A stretch of DNA of 64,000 nt, taken from assembly GCA_003416985.1 (NCBI GenBank), contig QVIN01000003.1:372001-436000 (forward strand). The letters are read 5' to 3'. Source of the stretch: Duganella sp. BJB480. Lineage in GTDB: Bacteria > Pseudomonadota > Gammaproteobacteria > Burkholderiales > Burkholderiaceae_D. A program made the translations under genes and the position numbers. The notes beneath the pieces are model-generated. The model was not told the origin of the DNA, ran no database searches, and saw nothing but the letters and a program-made list of their open reading frames with translations. Shown piece by piece: positions 9,151 to 17,539 of the stretch (the first letter of the stretch is position 1; each line of letters begins with the position of its first letter).

Positions 9151-11261
9151 TGGCCGGCGGCGGCGCCCACAACGCCAGGCGCGCGCCGCCGCTGCGGGCG
9201 CGCCTGGCCGCGGCGCTGGCGGCCGCCTGCGTGGCGATGGCGCCAACGCCCGCGCTGGCGCTGCCGGCGATGGCGCAGCGCCTCATCGAACTGCGCGACC
9301 AGGTCCGCATGTTCCCGGACACGGTGCTGGCGCGGCTGCTCGCGCTGCAGCCCGGGATCGGCGCCGAACCGCCGCGCGTCCAGGCGGAACTGCTGGCCCA
9401 GATCAGCAGCGCCCGCGCGCGCCTGAACCAGCACGACGCGGCGGCGGCCACCGCCGACCAGATCGTCGCCTACGGGCGCGCGCTGAAGGACGACGCCATC
9501 GTCGTCAAGGGCCTGCTGGCGCAGGAGGCGGCGGCGTACGCGCGCGACGACAACCCGGCGGCGCAACGGTATGTGTTCGAGGCGGAAAAGCTGGCGCTGC
9601 GCACCGGCGACCAACGGCTGCGGGCCGAGGCCGGGCTGGAGGCCGGCGTCGCGCGCGCCGAACTGGGCGACTTCCCGGGCGCGCTGGCGACGGTGCAATC
9701 GGCGATCGACGCCGCGCGCACGCTGGAGGGCGATCCGATGCCGCTGTTCCACGCGCTCAGGGCGCTGACCCGCCTGCACATCCAGACCAAGGACCGCGCC
9801 AAGGCCTACGCCACGCTGGGCGAGCTGACGGCGCTGGCGGAACAACAGCGCCTGCCGCTGCAGATGGTGCTGCTCAAGACCAGCGAGTACATCGTCAACG
9901 TCAGCTTTGGCCGGCCCGAACGCGCGCGGCGCGCGCTGCTCGAATGCCTGGCGCTGGAGCGCAAGCTGGGCGCGCGCTACATGCTGCCCTCCACGCTGAA
10001 CAACGTGGCCGACAGCTACCTGAAGGCGCACGACTACCCGCGCGCGGCGCAGTACGCGGCGGAGGCGCTGCGGGCGGCCAACGGACTCAACTTCACCGGC
10101 AGCGACGCGGCCGCGCACTCCAACCTGGGCCAGGCCTACCTTGGCATGGGGCGCATCGCCGAAGGCAAAAGACACTTCGAGGCCAGCCTGGCCTGGTTCG
10201 AGCAGACCCAGAGCAAGCCCGACCTGCAAAGCCTGCTGCTGGAGTACGGGCAGGCGCTGGAAGACGCCGGCGACATGACCGGCGCAATCCAGGCCTATCA
10301 CCGCGAGCGCGCCATCTCCAACGAACTGTTCCAGGCCAAGCGGCGGCAGGCCGTGCTGGAGCTGCAGGAATGGTACGCGGCCGACCAGAAGCAGCGCCAG
10401 ATCGAGCTGCTCAGCCGCGAGAACCGCATCAAGGACGTCGAGCTCGACAACCGCCGCCTGGCGCAGCGCCTGTGGTGGCTGCTGGCCATCGTGTTCGGCC
10501 TGGCGTCGGTGGCGGGCGGCCTGCTGTACCGCAGGGTGCGCCAGGCCAACGGGCAGCTGGAGGCGAAGAACCAGACGCTCAAGGCGCTGTCGACGCGCGA
10601 TCCGCTGACGGGGCTGTACAACCGCCGCCACTTCCACGACACCATGGACCGCCTGCCCGCCGCCCCGCGCGCGGGCGCGGCCGCCGGCGCGCTGTTCCTG
10701 CTCGACATCGACCACTTCAAGCACATCAACGACCGCCACGGCCACGCCGCCGGCGACGCCGTGCTGAAGGCGGTGGCCGAGACCCTGCGCGTGACGCTGC
10801 GCGAAACCGACCTGATCGTGCGCTGGGGCGGCGAGGAATTCCTGGCCTTCCTGCCGGCCGTCCCGCGCGGGCGCGTCGACGAGGTGGCGCTGCGCATCCT
10901 GCGGGGCGTGTCGACGCACGCCGTGGTCCATCAGGGGCGGGACATCGCGGTCCACGTGTCGGTCGGCTTCGTCCCGTTCCCGCTGGCGCCGGCCGGCGTG
11001 CCGCTGGCGTGGGAGCGCGTGCTCAACCTGGCCGACATGGCGCTGTACCTGGCCAAGAAAAACGGCCGCAACCGCGCCTACGGCGTGCCGGCCCTGGACC
11101 ATGTCGGCGCCGCCGCGCTGGCGGCCATCGAACGGGATCTGGAGCGCGCGTGGCGCGACGGCCTGCTCGAGCTGACCGTGGTCGATGGCGGGGCGCCAGC
11201 CCCGCGGCCGCCGGACGCCGGCGACGCGGCGCCGTCCAGGCAGGCCAACACCGGCCGGTGA
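9150..11261 (+). CDS. Diguanylate cyclase with periplasmic TPR sensor (paralogue 3 of 3)
   Basis: This is the third tandem paralogue, 703 residues. The ATG at 9150 overlaps the previous TGA (TGATG) and has no Shine-Dalgarno sequence of its own, so translation is probably coupled. Architecture is the same: signal peptide, TPR-like repeats, coiled coil with QKQRQIELL, one transmembrane helix (LWWLLAIVFGLASVAGGLLY) and a GGDEF domain with RETD and GGEEF (about 560-564). It is the most diverged copy: the linker after the GLYNRRHF motif is shorter and the metal loop reads DIDHFKHIND rather than DVDHFKH. All catalytic residues appear present, so an active cyclase is expected. A full open frame extends further upstream on this strand inside paralogue 2 but lacks any start signal. 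Confidence 0.84.
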   Translation: MAGGGAHNARRAPPLRARLAAALAAACVAMAPTPALALPAMAQRLIELRDQVRMFPDTVLARLLALQPGIGAEPPRVQAELLAQISSARARLNQHDAAAATADQIVAYGRALKDDAIVVKGLLAQEAAAYARDDNPAAQRYVFEAEKLALRTGDQRLRAEAGLEAGVARAELGDFPGALATVQSAIDAARTLEGDPMPLFHALRALTRLHIQTKDRAKAYATLGELTALAEQQRLPLQMVLLKTSEYIVNVSFGRPERARRALLECLALERKLGARYMLPSTLNNVADSYLKAHDYPRAAQYAAEALRAANGLNFTGSDAAAHSNLGQAYLGMGRIAEGKRHFEASLAWFEQTQSKPDLQSLLLEYGQALEDAGDMTGAIQAYHRERAISNELFQAKRRQAVLELQEWYAADQKQRQIELLSRENRIKDVELDNRRLAQRLWWLLAIVFGLASVAGGLLYRRVRQANGQLEAKNQTLKALSTRDPLTGLYNRRHFHDTMDRLPAAPRAGAAAGALFLLDIDHFKHINDRHGHAAGDAVLKAVAETLRVTLRETDLIVRWGGEEFLAFLPAVPRGRVDEVALRILRGVSTHAVVHQGRDIAVHVSVGFVPFPLAPAGVPLAWERVLNLADMALYLAKKNGRNRAYGVPALDHVGAAALAAIERDLERAWRDGLLELTVVDGGAPAPRPPDAGDAAPSRQANTGR

Positions 11262-11267
11262 CGCGGC

Positions 11268-11621
11268 TTACTTGGCCGGCGCGCTGGCCTCGCGTTCGCG
11301 GGCTTTCTCCTGCATTTTTTCGCCGGCCTGTTCCAGCTTCTTGCCGGCCTGCTCGGTGGCCTGGTTGAGTTTTTCGCCGGCGGCCTCGGTGGCCTTGTCG
11401 ATCTGCTGGCTGGTTTCCTTGGCGGCGTCGGTGATCTGCTGGTTGGCCTGCTGCGCGGCCTCGGTCAGCTGGCGGCCGGCCTTGTCGGTGGCCTGGTCGA
11501 GCTTGCGGCCGGCCGTCTCGGCCGGGCCTGGGGCCGATTCATCCTTCTTCTGGCAGCCGCCCAGCAGCGCCAGCACCACCATCGCGGCGGCCGCGCCGCG
11601 CACCGTTGTCATCGCCGTCAT
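11268..11621 (-). CDS. Small coiled-coil lipoprotein
   Basis: This is a 117-residue putative lipoprotein with signal segment and lipobox (ALLGGC), followed by about 80 residues of repeating amphipathic helix. Near-repeats such as KLDQATDKAG, KLNQATEQAG and KLEQAGEKM suggest a long coiled coil, as in Lpp-like or LEA-like envelope proteins. I chose ATG 11621 because GAGGAG ends six bases upstream; ATG 11627 abuts that sequence and is too close. It converges on the third cyclase gene with a 6-bp gap. Function is unknown; an outer-membrane spacer or stress role is inference. Confidence 0.6.
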   Translation of the reverse strand: MTAMTTVRGAAAAMVVLALLGGCQKKDESAPGPAETAGRKLDQATDKAGRQLTEAAQQANQQITDAAKETSQQIDKATEAAGEKLNQATEQAGKKLEQAGEKMQEKAREREASAPAK

Positions 11622-11697
11622 CGCCATCTCCTCAAGGAATCAAACATTCCCGACAGCATACAACGCCCGGCGCCGCAACGGCGCGCCGCTGATGGCC

Positions 11698-12165
11698 TTA
11701 TTTGTAGATGCCCACGCCGATGACGTAGTCGCCGACTTTTTCGACGTAGGTGTTTTTCTCTTCGAGGTTCTTGCTGATCGAGTTGGGCCACATGTACTTG
11801 ACCCAGCCCTTGCCGGCCGGGCTGGCCGCGATCTTGAGGAATTCCTTGATCGGGTAGACGCCGCCGGCGCTCAGTTCCATCAGGTTCTTGTTGACCATCT
11901 TGGCGTTCTGGCCGTGCGCCAGCGCCACGCCGGCCTTGTCGAACATGAACACGTACAGGTCGCCCTGGATGAACTCGCCCTTGGGATCGTTGAACGCGGC
12001 CACCGCCTTGTCCTTGCCGTTCTTTTGCAGGTAGTCGCCGGCGCGCTTGACCATCGCCACCGCCTCGTCGGCGGTGCCGCGCCTGGGGGCGTCCTGCGCC
12101 GAGGCGGCGCCGGTCAGGCCCAGGGTCAGTGCGGCGGCCAATAACAACTGGAACAGATGCTTCAT
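11698..12165 (-). CDS. Secreted single-Cache domain protein
   Basis: This is a 155-residue secreted protein. A signal peptide (about 1-22, ending ASAQ) precedes one domain that matches the single Cache type 2 fold seen in many chemoreceptors. Typical pieces are VAMVKRAGDYL, DLYVFMFD, GVALAHGQN, KMVNKNLMEL, KGWVKYMW and a terminal YVIGVGIYK. It stands alone, with no membrane or signalling domain, so it may be a free periplasmic ligand-binding protein or a partner of a receptor. ATG 12165 has GAGGAG seven bases upstream. A C-terminus at the YK end is usual for stand-alone members. Confidence 0.8.
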   Translation of the reverse strand: MKHLFQLLLAAALTLGLTGAASAQDAPRRGTADEAVAMVKRAGDYLQKNGKDKAVAAFNDPKGEFIQGDLYVFMFDKAGVALAHGQNAKMVNKNLMELSAGGVYPIKEFLKIAASPAGKGWVKYMWPNSISKNLEEKNTYVEKVGDYVIGVGIYK

Positions 12166-12205
12166 CGTCAATCTCCTCAGTGCGTGGGCGCCGCGACGGC
12201 GTGGT

Positions 12206-12652
12206 TCAGGTGATCTTCTTGGGCGGGGGCGGCGGCGTGAAGACGATGTTCTCCGATTCCGGCGCGCCGTCGAGCGCGTCGGACGCCTCCAGCCACTTCA
12301 TCAGTTTTTCCATGCGGCGGATCAAGATGCCCTTGCTGCTGATGTAGCCGACCTGCTCGAAATTCTCCGGCTTGCTGACCATCTTGGACACGGTCGGCAG
12401 GTTCTCGGCCAGGCGGTCGAAGGCCTTGCGCGCCTTCTGCTCCCATTTGGCCAGGTTGGGTTCGTTGAAGCGGTTGCTCTCGTAGTAGATGGTCAGCGTG
12501 CGGTCGTGGTTGCCGAAGCCGACAATCGCCGCCCCCTTGCGCACCGTCTCCAGCACGTCGTCCTTGATGTTCGCGGTCGGCACGAACAACGCCGCGCGGC
12601 CGGTGGTGTCCGGTCGCTCCAGCGGCAAATCCTGTCCCATTATTACGCTCAT
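12206..12652 (-). CDS. Conserved-looking hypothetical protein
   Basis: This 148-residue protein is not recognised. It has no signal peptide or membrane segment. The N-terminal half has alternating hydrophobic strands (AALFVPTANI, AAIVGFGNHDRTLTIYY) and the second half is helical and basic (KWEQKARKAFDRLAENL), ending in a proline run before KKIT. AGGAAG precedes ATG 12652 by about five bases; ATG 12640 is possible. It lies 40 bp upstream of the Cache gene on the same strand and could be co-transcribed with it. Confidence 0.55.
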   Translation of the reverse strand: MSVIMGQDLPLERPDTTGRAALFVPTANIKDDVLETVRKGAAIVGFGNHDRTLTIYYESNRFNEPNLAKWEQKARKAFDRLAENLPTVSKMVSKPENFEQVGYISSKGILIRRMEKLMKWLEASDALDGAPESENIVFTPPPPPKKIT

Positions 12653-12780
12653 CACGCTTCCTGTTGTCGTCGCCGGAGTTGCTGCTAGGCTATATTTGTG
12701 ATTCTATATCGCGCCCCTGCCCAATACAAGGAGAAACCGCGCGGGCGTGGCGTGGCGGGTAATCGGCCCTGCCGAGCCCG

Positions 12781-12786
12781 TATAAT
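12781..12786 (+). promoter_or_regulatory. TATAAT inside a small palindrome before the M29-like gene
   Basis: A consensus -10 hexamer sits between the complementary arms GCCCG (12776-12780) and CGGGC (12788-12792). It predicts a transcription start near 12793 and a leader of about 23 nt to the ATG at 12816. No strong -35 is visible. Confidence 0.4.
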
Positions 12787-12815
12787 GCGGGCTGATCCTT
12801 TTTGACCGCCATGCC

Positions 12816-13892
12816 ATGATGTCCACCCTCCCCGCCGGCTCCCGCTTCGGCGCCATACCCGAACACGCGGTCGACACCGCCGAGCGCAACGTGCGCGACA
12901 CGCTGGCCGTGGCGATCGGCCACGCCGCCCCGCACGCCGCGCTGATCGTGCACGACACCCGCACCGACCTCAACCGCGCGCTGACCGAAGCCTACCGCCG
13001 CGTGGTGCCGGACGCCGCGTTCGTCGACTTCGACGGCACCACGCCCGAGCAGGTGCTGGCCGCCTTCGCCCGCCTGCGGGCCGGCGACCTGGTGGTGCTG
13101 ATCCAGTCGACCAGCTTCCGGCTGGAGGCGTTCCGCATCCGCATCGAGCTGTTCAAGCGCGGCCTGAAGGTGATCGAGCACGTCCACCTGTCGCGCATGC
13201 CCGGCGAGCAGGGCCTGCACTACATCGCCTCGCTGGCCTACGACCCGGCCTACTACCGCGGCGTCGGCCACGCGCTCAAGGCGCGCATCGACCGCGCGCG
13301 GCACGGCGTGGTCGACAGCGGCGACGGCGCGCGGCTGGTGTTCGGCTCGCCGTTCGAATCGGCCAAGCTCAACATCGGCGACTACAGCGGCATGAACAAC
13401 GTCGGCGGCCAGTTCCCGCTGGGCGAGGTGTTCACCGAGGCGCGCGACCTGGAGGCGGTCAACGGCCGGGTGCGGATCTTCGTGTTCGGCGACACCAACT
13501 TCCTGGTCAACCAGCCGGCCACGCCGGTCACGCTGATCGTCGAGAAGGGCCGCGTGGTGGGCGCCGAGAACGCCACGCCGGAGTTCGACAACATGCTGGC
13601 CATCATTCGCGCGCACGAGGGCGAGGTGTGGCTGCGCGAGCTGGGCTTCGGCATGAACCGCGCCTTCTCGCGCGAGCGCATGGTCGACGACATCGGCACC
13701 TACGAGCGCATGTGCGGCATCCACCTGTCGCTGGGCGCCAAGCACGGCGTGTACGCCAAGCCGCAGTTCAAGCGCAAGGACGCGCGCTACCACGTCGACG
13801 TGTTCGCCGTGACCGAGGCGGTCTACCTGGACGACGAGCGGGTCTACCAGGACGGCGCCTGGCGGCTCGACGCCACCCAACAAACCGGATAA
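12816..13892 (+). CDS. M29-like aminopeptidase family protein
   Basis: This 358-residue cytosolic protein resembles the leucyl aminopeptidase T / peptidase M29 fold. The conserved ordering is a glutamate-containing GEVF segment (FPLGEVFTE), then a glycine-rich LGFGMN segment, then GIHLSLG and finally HVDVF. In M29 enzymes these regions carry the Glu/His/Asp ligands of a two-metal site. Sequence identity to characterised enzymes cannot be judged here, so it may be a non-peptidase relative. Tandem ATGs at 12816 and 12819 lack a clear Shine-Dalgarno sequence. The gene stands alone, followed by an AT-rich gap. Confidence 0.6.
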   Translation: MMSTLPAGSRFGAIPEHAVDTAERNVRDTLAVAIGHAAPHAALIVHDTRTDLNRALTEAYRRVVPDAAFVDFDGTTPEQVLAAFARLRAGDLVVLIQSTSFRLEAFRIRIELFKRGLKVIEHVHLSRMPGEQGLHYIASLAYDPAYYRGVGHALKARIDRARHGVVDSGDGARLVFGSPFESAKLNIGDYSGMNNVGGQFPLGEVFTEARDLEAVNGRVRIFVFGDTNFLVNQPATPVTLIVEKGRVVGAENATPEFDNMLAIIRAHEGEVWLRELGFGMNRAFSRERMVDDIGTYERMCGIHLSLGAKHGVYAKPQFKRKDARYHVDVFAVTEAVYLDDERVYQDGAWRLDATQQTG

Positions 13893-13908
13893 AAGTTTAA
13901 TAGATTAT

Positions 13909-13947
13909 AATAATTCTTTCAGGAAATCATTCTTAGAAAGAATTATT
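13909..13947 (+). promoter_or_regulatory. 12-bp perfect hairpin abutting the TTG start of the next gene
   Basis: AATAATTCTTTC (13909-13920) is the exact reverse complement of GAAAGAATTATT (13936-13947), with a 15-nt loop. The right arm contains the AGAAAG stretch that serves as ribosome-binding sequence, and the TTG start follows at 13948. In RNA the start region would be masked. It lies in a sharply AT-rich island of about 55 bp. It could equally be a dyad operator or weak attenuator. Confidence 0.6.
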
Positions 13948-15654
13948 TTGCGCCATTCATCCGTCCCCCTTCTGTCCACCGTCGCCCTGCTGCTCAGCGC
14001 CTGCGGCGGCGGTTCCGGTTCCACTCCCGCCTCCACGCCTGCGCCGGCCCCCACGCCGGTGCTGGCGACGCCATTGGCGGTCGGCGCGTCCAACCCGGCG
14101 CCGGGTGGCGCCAGCGGCACCGACGCCACGCCCAGCCTGATGTTCAACCAGGCGCTGGACGCGACCACGGTGAGCGTCGCGGCGGTCACGCTGAGCAGCC
14201 CCATCGGCGCCGTCAACAGCGGCCTGGCGCTGAACGGCAACACCGTCACGCTGACGCCGACGCAGCCGCTGGTCTGGGGCAGCCACTACCAGCTCAGCGC
14301 CGCCACCACGCTGCGCGCCACCGCCGGCGGCGTGCTGGCCGCGCCCTACAGCGCCGGCTTCGACACCCGCATGCCGACCTGGAGCGCCATGGTCAAGTCC
14401 CCGGTCAGCAAGCCGGCCATGGGCAACCTGCAGACCGCCGGCGCGCGCAACGGCGATGTCGTGGCGGTCTGGACCGAGGTGGGCGCCAACGGCGCCTCGC
14501 AGGTGACCGCGACCCGCTACACCGCCGCCACCCAGAGCTGGGGCACGACCGCCTCCATCCAGGGCACCGAACAACGCGGCGAATCGCCGGTGCTGCGCGC
14601 CGACGACGCCGGCAACGCCTGCGCGGTGTGGGAGGAGCAGCTGGACAACGGCAAGTACGCGATCAAGGCCGCGCGCTACAACGCCGCCAACGGCCGCTGG
14701 TCGGCGCCGGCGATCGTGTCACGGCCGGGCGAATATTCGTCGCACTACTCCGGGGCGACCGTCGCCATCGGCCGCACCGGCGACATCATCGTCGCCTGGA
14801 AGCAGTACCACAGCACCGTGGTCAGCCAGGCCACCATCGATATCGCCCGCTTCGACGCGGCCAGCCTGCAATGGACGCCGGCCCGCTCGCTGCAGGACAG
14901 CCCGGCGGACACCGACTTCCCGATCGCCGCCGTCGACGCCGCCGGCAACGCCATGGTGGTGTGGTCGCAGGCCGCCCCGAACGGCGGCGCCGACCAGGCC
15001 TACGCCGCGCGCTACGACGCCCGCGCCCGCGGCTGGGGTCCGAACAGCCTGGTCACGCCGAACGCCGCCGGCGGTTCAAGCGTCCAGCAGCTCGTCTTCG
15101 ACGCTGCCGGCGACGCGCTGGCGACCATCAGCCTGCCGACGCCGCAACGCCCCACCTCCCTGCACGTCATCCGCTACACCGGCGCCAGCAACAGCTGGGG
15201 CCAGCCCGAGCTGATGGACACGGCCTACAGCGCGGCCACGCTGGCGGTCGACGCCGTCGGCAACGCGCTGCTGGTGTGGCCGACCTACACCGTCCCCTCG
15301 ACCTTCAACATCAACAGCCGGCGCTATCAGCGCTCGACCGGGACCTGGACCGCGCTGCCCAACATCTCCAGCTACACCAGCTCCATCATGCCGCTGGCGT
15401 TCGACCCGGCCGGCAACGCGGTCACCTCGTGGGTGAACTACGACGGCGGCGTCTATTCGATGGTGACCATGCGCTTCAACGCCGCGGCCGGCAAATGGGA
15501 TGCGCCGGTGTCGCTCGCCTCCGGCACCTCGGCGATGGGCCAGCCCGCGCTGTCGCTGGACCAGAGCGGCCAGGCGATGCTGCTGTGGGCGCAGTTCGCC
15601 AACCTCTACAGCTCGCCAGTGCAAGCGGCCTACAGCCGCCTGACCGGCCGCTAG
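13948..15654 (+). CDS. Lipoprotein with Ig-like domain and propeller-like repeats
   Basis: This is a 568-residue surface or periplasmic lipoprotein. The TTG start is preceded by AGAAAG. Residues 1-19 form a lipoprotein signal ending LLSAC. A Pro/Ala/Thr linker and a bacterial Ig-like domain (about 45-150) follow, the latter opening with SNPAPGGASGTD, typical of Big_5 modules. The remaining 400 residues contain seven or eight repeats of roughly 50 residues with the pattern DAAGNAMVVW followed by ARYD and a tryptophan. This predicts a beta-propeller resembling sialidase/BNR-type repeats without Asp boxes. No catalytic motif is recognised. Carbohydrate or protein binding at the cell surface is the best guess. 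Its 3' end overlaps the convergent LysR gene by four bases. Confidence 0.7.
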   Translation: MRHSSVPLLSTVALLLSACGGGSGSTPASTPAPAPTPVLATPLAVGASNPAPGGASGTDATPSLMFNQALDATTVSVAAVTLSSPIGAVNSGLALNGNTVTLTPTQPLVWGSHYQLSAATTLRATAGGVLAAPYSAGFDTRMPTWSAMVKSPVSKPAMGNLQTAGARNGDVVAVWTEVGANGASQVTATRYTAATQSWGTTASIQGTEQRGESPVLRADDAGNACAVWEEQLDNGKYAIKAARYNAANGRWSAPAIVSRPGEYSSHYSGATVAIGRTGDIIVAWKQYHSTVVSQATIDIARFDAASLQWTPARSLQDSPADTDFPIAAVDAAGNAMVVWSQAAPNGGADQAYAARYDARARGWGPNSLVTPNAAGGSSVQQLVFDAAGDALATISLPTPQRPTSLHVIRYTGASNSWGQPELMDTAYSAATLAVDAVGNALLVWPTYTVPSTFNINSRRYQRSTGTWTALPNISSYTSSIMPLAFDPAGNAVTSWVNYDGGVYSMVTMRFNAAAGKWDAPVSLASGTSAMGQPALSLDQSGQAMLLWAQFANLYSSPVQAAYSRLTGR

Positions 15655-16592
15655 GCCAGCAGGCCGTGGGAGCGCAGCTCGCGGTCCCACGGCGGCACCG
15701 GCTGGTATTCGGCCACCAGGAAATCGATCAGCGCCCGCACCTTGGCCGACGGCTGCCGGCTGGCCGGATACAGCGCGCTCAGATGGTTGAGCGGCAGCTC
15801 CCAGTCGGCCAGCACCGGCACCAGCGTGCCCTCGATCAGCGCGCGCCACGCCAGGAAGGTGGTGTTGTAGACGATGCCCAGCCCGCGCTGCGCGGCGCGC
15901 TGCAGCACCACACCGTTGTTGGCCGTGAACGCCGCCTGCACCCGCACCGTCTGCCGCTCCGCGCCGCGCGTGAAGTGCCATTGCGTGCCGTCAGTCAGGT
16001 GGCTGAAGTGCAGGCAGCGGTGCTGGTGCAGATCCTGCGGCGCCTGCGGCACGCCGTGGCGCGCCAGGTAGGCCGGCGACGCGCACAACACGCCCCGGCA
16101 CGGCGCCAGCTGCCGCATCGCCAGCGCATGCACGTCGGGGATGCCGCCCACCCGCACCGTCAAATCGAAGCCATGCTCGATCGGATCGAGCAGCGCGTCG
16201 TCCACATACAGCATCGGCGCCAGCTGCGGATGCGGCACGCTGAAGCGCGCCACCGCGTCGGCCAGCCATTCGCTGCCGAAACTGGACGGCGCCTGTATCC
16301 GCAAGGGTCCCGCCAGTTCGGCGCCGGCCTGGGTGGCCTGGCTCAGCGCCCGCGCCGCCTCCTGCGACTGCTCCACCGTCGCGATGCACGGCGCCAGATA
16401 GGCCTGGCCGGCGTCGGTCAGGCTCACCTCGCGGGTCGAGCGGTGCAGCAGGCGCGCCTGCAGCTTGTCCTCCAGCTGCAGGATATGCTTGCTGACCATG
16501 GCGCGCGTCAGCCCCAGGCGGCGGCCCGCCTCGCTGAAGCTGCGCTGCCGCGCCACCTCGATGAAAATCTCCATTGCGCGTAATTGATCCAT
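15651..16592 (-). CDS. LysR-family transcriptional regulator
   Basis: This 313-residue LysR regulator has an N-terminal winged helix-turn-helix (RSFSEAGRRLGLTRAMVSKHILQLE) with the usual LLHRSTREVSLTDAG continuation. A periplasmic-binding-like effector domain follows, belonging to the large CrgA/AphB-like group that regulates neighbouring oxidoreductase genes. It is divergent from the PhyH dioxygenase gene. A 29-bp inverted repeat starts three bases upstream of its ATG and is the probable binding site for autoregulation and control of the divergent pair. Effector is unknown. Confidence 0.9.
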   Translation of the reverse strand: MDQLRAMEIFIEVARQRSFSEAGRRLGLTRAMVSKHILQLEDKLQARLLHRSTREVSLTDAGQAYLAPCIATVEQSQEAARALSQATQAGAELAGPLRIQAPSSFGSEWLADAVARFSVPHPQLAPMLYVDDALLDPIEHGFDLTVRVGGIPDVHALAMRQLAPCRGVLCASPAYLARHGVPQAPQDLHQHRCLHFSHLTDGTQWHFTRGAERQTVRVQAAFTANNGVVLQRAAQRGLGIVYNTTFLAWRALIEGTLVPVLADWELPLNHLSALYPASRQPSAKVRALIDFLVAEYQPVPPWDRELRSHGLLA

Positions 16593-16594
16593 AT

Positions 16595-16623
16595 CACATT
16601 GTCTTCATTCTGGAGACAATGTG
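16595..16623. promoter_or_regulatory. Inverted repeat, probable LysR operator
   Basis: CACATTGTCT (16595-16604) and AGACAATGTG (16614-16623) are perfect reverse complements separated by nine bases. The repeat contains a T-N11-A type core expected for LysR proteins and lies between the LysR start (16592) and the divergent gene (16700). Confidence 0.65.
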
Positions 16624-16699
16624 TCAACCTTTTACGGATTGTCCGGCTCCGGTGCGCGCCCTACAATGCGCTATCCCTTCCCGCACCTCGGAGCCCGCC

Positions 16700-17539
16700 A
16701 TGCTGACAGACGCACAGAAACAACAATATCAACGCGACGGCTACATCGTCCTGCCCAACTTCAAGACGCCGCAGGAGATCGCCGCGCTGCGCGCACGCGC
16801 CGCGCAGATTGTCAACGATTTCGACCCCAGCGCCAAATCCGGCATCTTCAGCACCGTCGAACAGGAAAAGACCAACGACGACTACTTCCTCGGCTCCGAC
16901 AACACGGTGCGCTGCTTCTTCGAGGAAGAGGCGTTCGGCCCGGACGGCCGGCTGAAACAGGACAAGTCGCTGTCGATCAACAAGATCGGCCACGCCATGC
17001 ACGACCTGGACCCGGTGTTCCGCGCCTTCTCCACCGACGTGCGGCTGCCCGCCGTGGCGCGCGACCTCGGCCTGTCGCAGGCGCAGGTGTGGCAGTCGAT
17101 GTACATCTTCAAGCAGCCCGGCATCGGCGGCGAGGTGCGCTGGCACCAGGACGCCACCTACTTCGACACCAACCCGGTCAGCGTGACCACCTTCTGGTTC
17201 GCGCTGGAAGACGCCACCCTGCAGAACGGCTGCATGTGGGCCGAGCCGGGCGGCCACCGCGGCCCGATGCGCGAGCGCTTCCTGCGCAACGGCGACGAGG
17301 TACGCATGGAGAAGCTGAGCGACATGCCGTGGCCCGACGACAGCACCGCCGTGCCGCTCGAATGCAAGGCCGGCAGCCTGGTATGCTTCCACGGCCTGCT
17401 GCCGCACTACAGCGCGCCGAACCGCTCGGCCGTCTCGCGCCACGCCTACACGCTGCACGTGACCGACGCCGCCACCGAATACTCGCCGCAGAACTGGATC
17501 CAGCGCGACGCCGCCTTCCCGGTGCGGGGCTTCCTGTAA
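16700..17539 (+). CDS. Phytanoyl-CoA dioxygenase (PhyH) family protein
   Basis: This 279-residue non-haem Fe(II)/2-oxoglutarate dioxygenase has a double-stranded beta-helix fold. The iron ligands can be placed as H149 and D151 (in RWHQDATYF) and H236 (in LLPHYS), with R near 246 (SRHAYTLH) to bind 2-oxoglutarate. Overall it resembles the PHYHD1-like subgroup rather than antibiotic or ectoine hydroxylases. ATG 16700 has GGAG at correct spacing. Its stop TAA overlaps the ATG of the TIM-barrel gene by one base, so the two form a tight operon. A divergent LysR gene with a shared operator probably controls them. Substrate is unknown. Confidence 0.85.
   Translation: MLTDAQKQQYQRDGYIVLPNFKTPQEIAALRARAAQIVNDFDPSAKSGIFSTVEQEKTNDDYFLGSDNTVRCFFEEEAFGPDGRLKQDKSLSINKIGHAMHDLDPVFRAFSTDVRLPAVARDLGLSQAQVWQSMYIFKQPGIGGEVRWHQDATYFDTNPVSVTTFWFALEDATLQNGCMWAEPGGHRGPMRERFLRNGDEVRMEKLSDMPWPDDSTAVPLECKAGSLVCFHGLLPHYSAPNRSAVSRHAYTLHVTDAATEYSPQNWIQRDAAFPVRGFL

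Noticed and set aside
12047..12688. Plus-strand frame across the Cache and unknown genes
   Set aside because: Arg/Ala-rich shadow with no start signal; the minus-strand genes have signal peptide and Shine-Dalgarno sequences.
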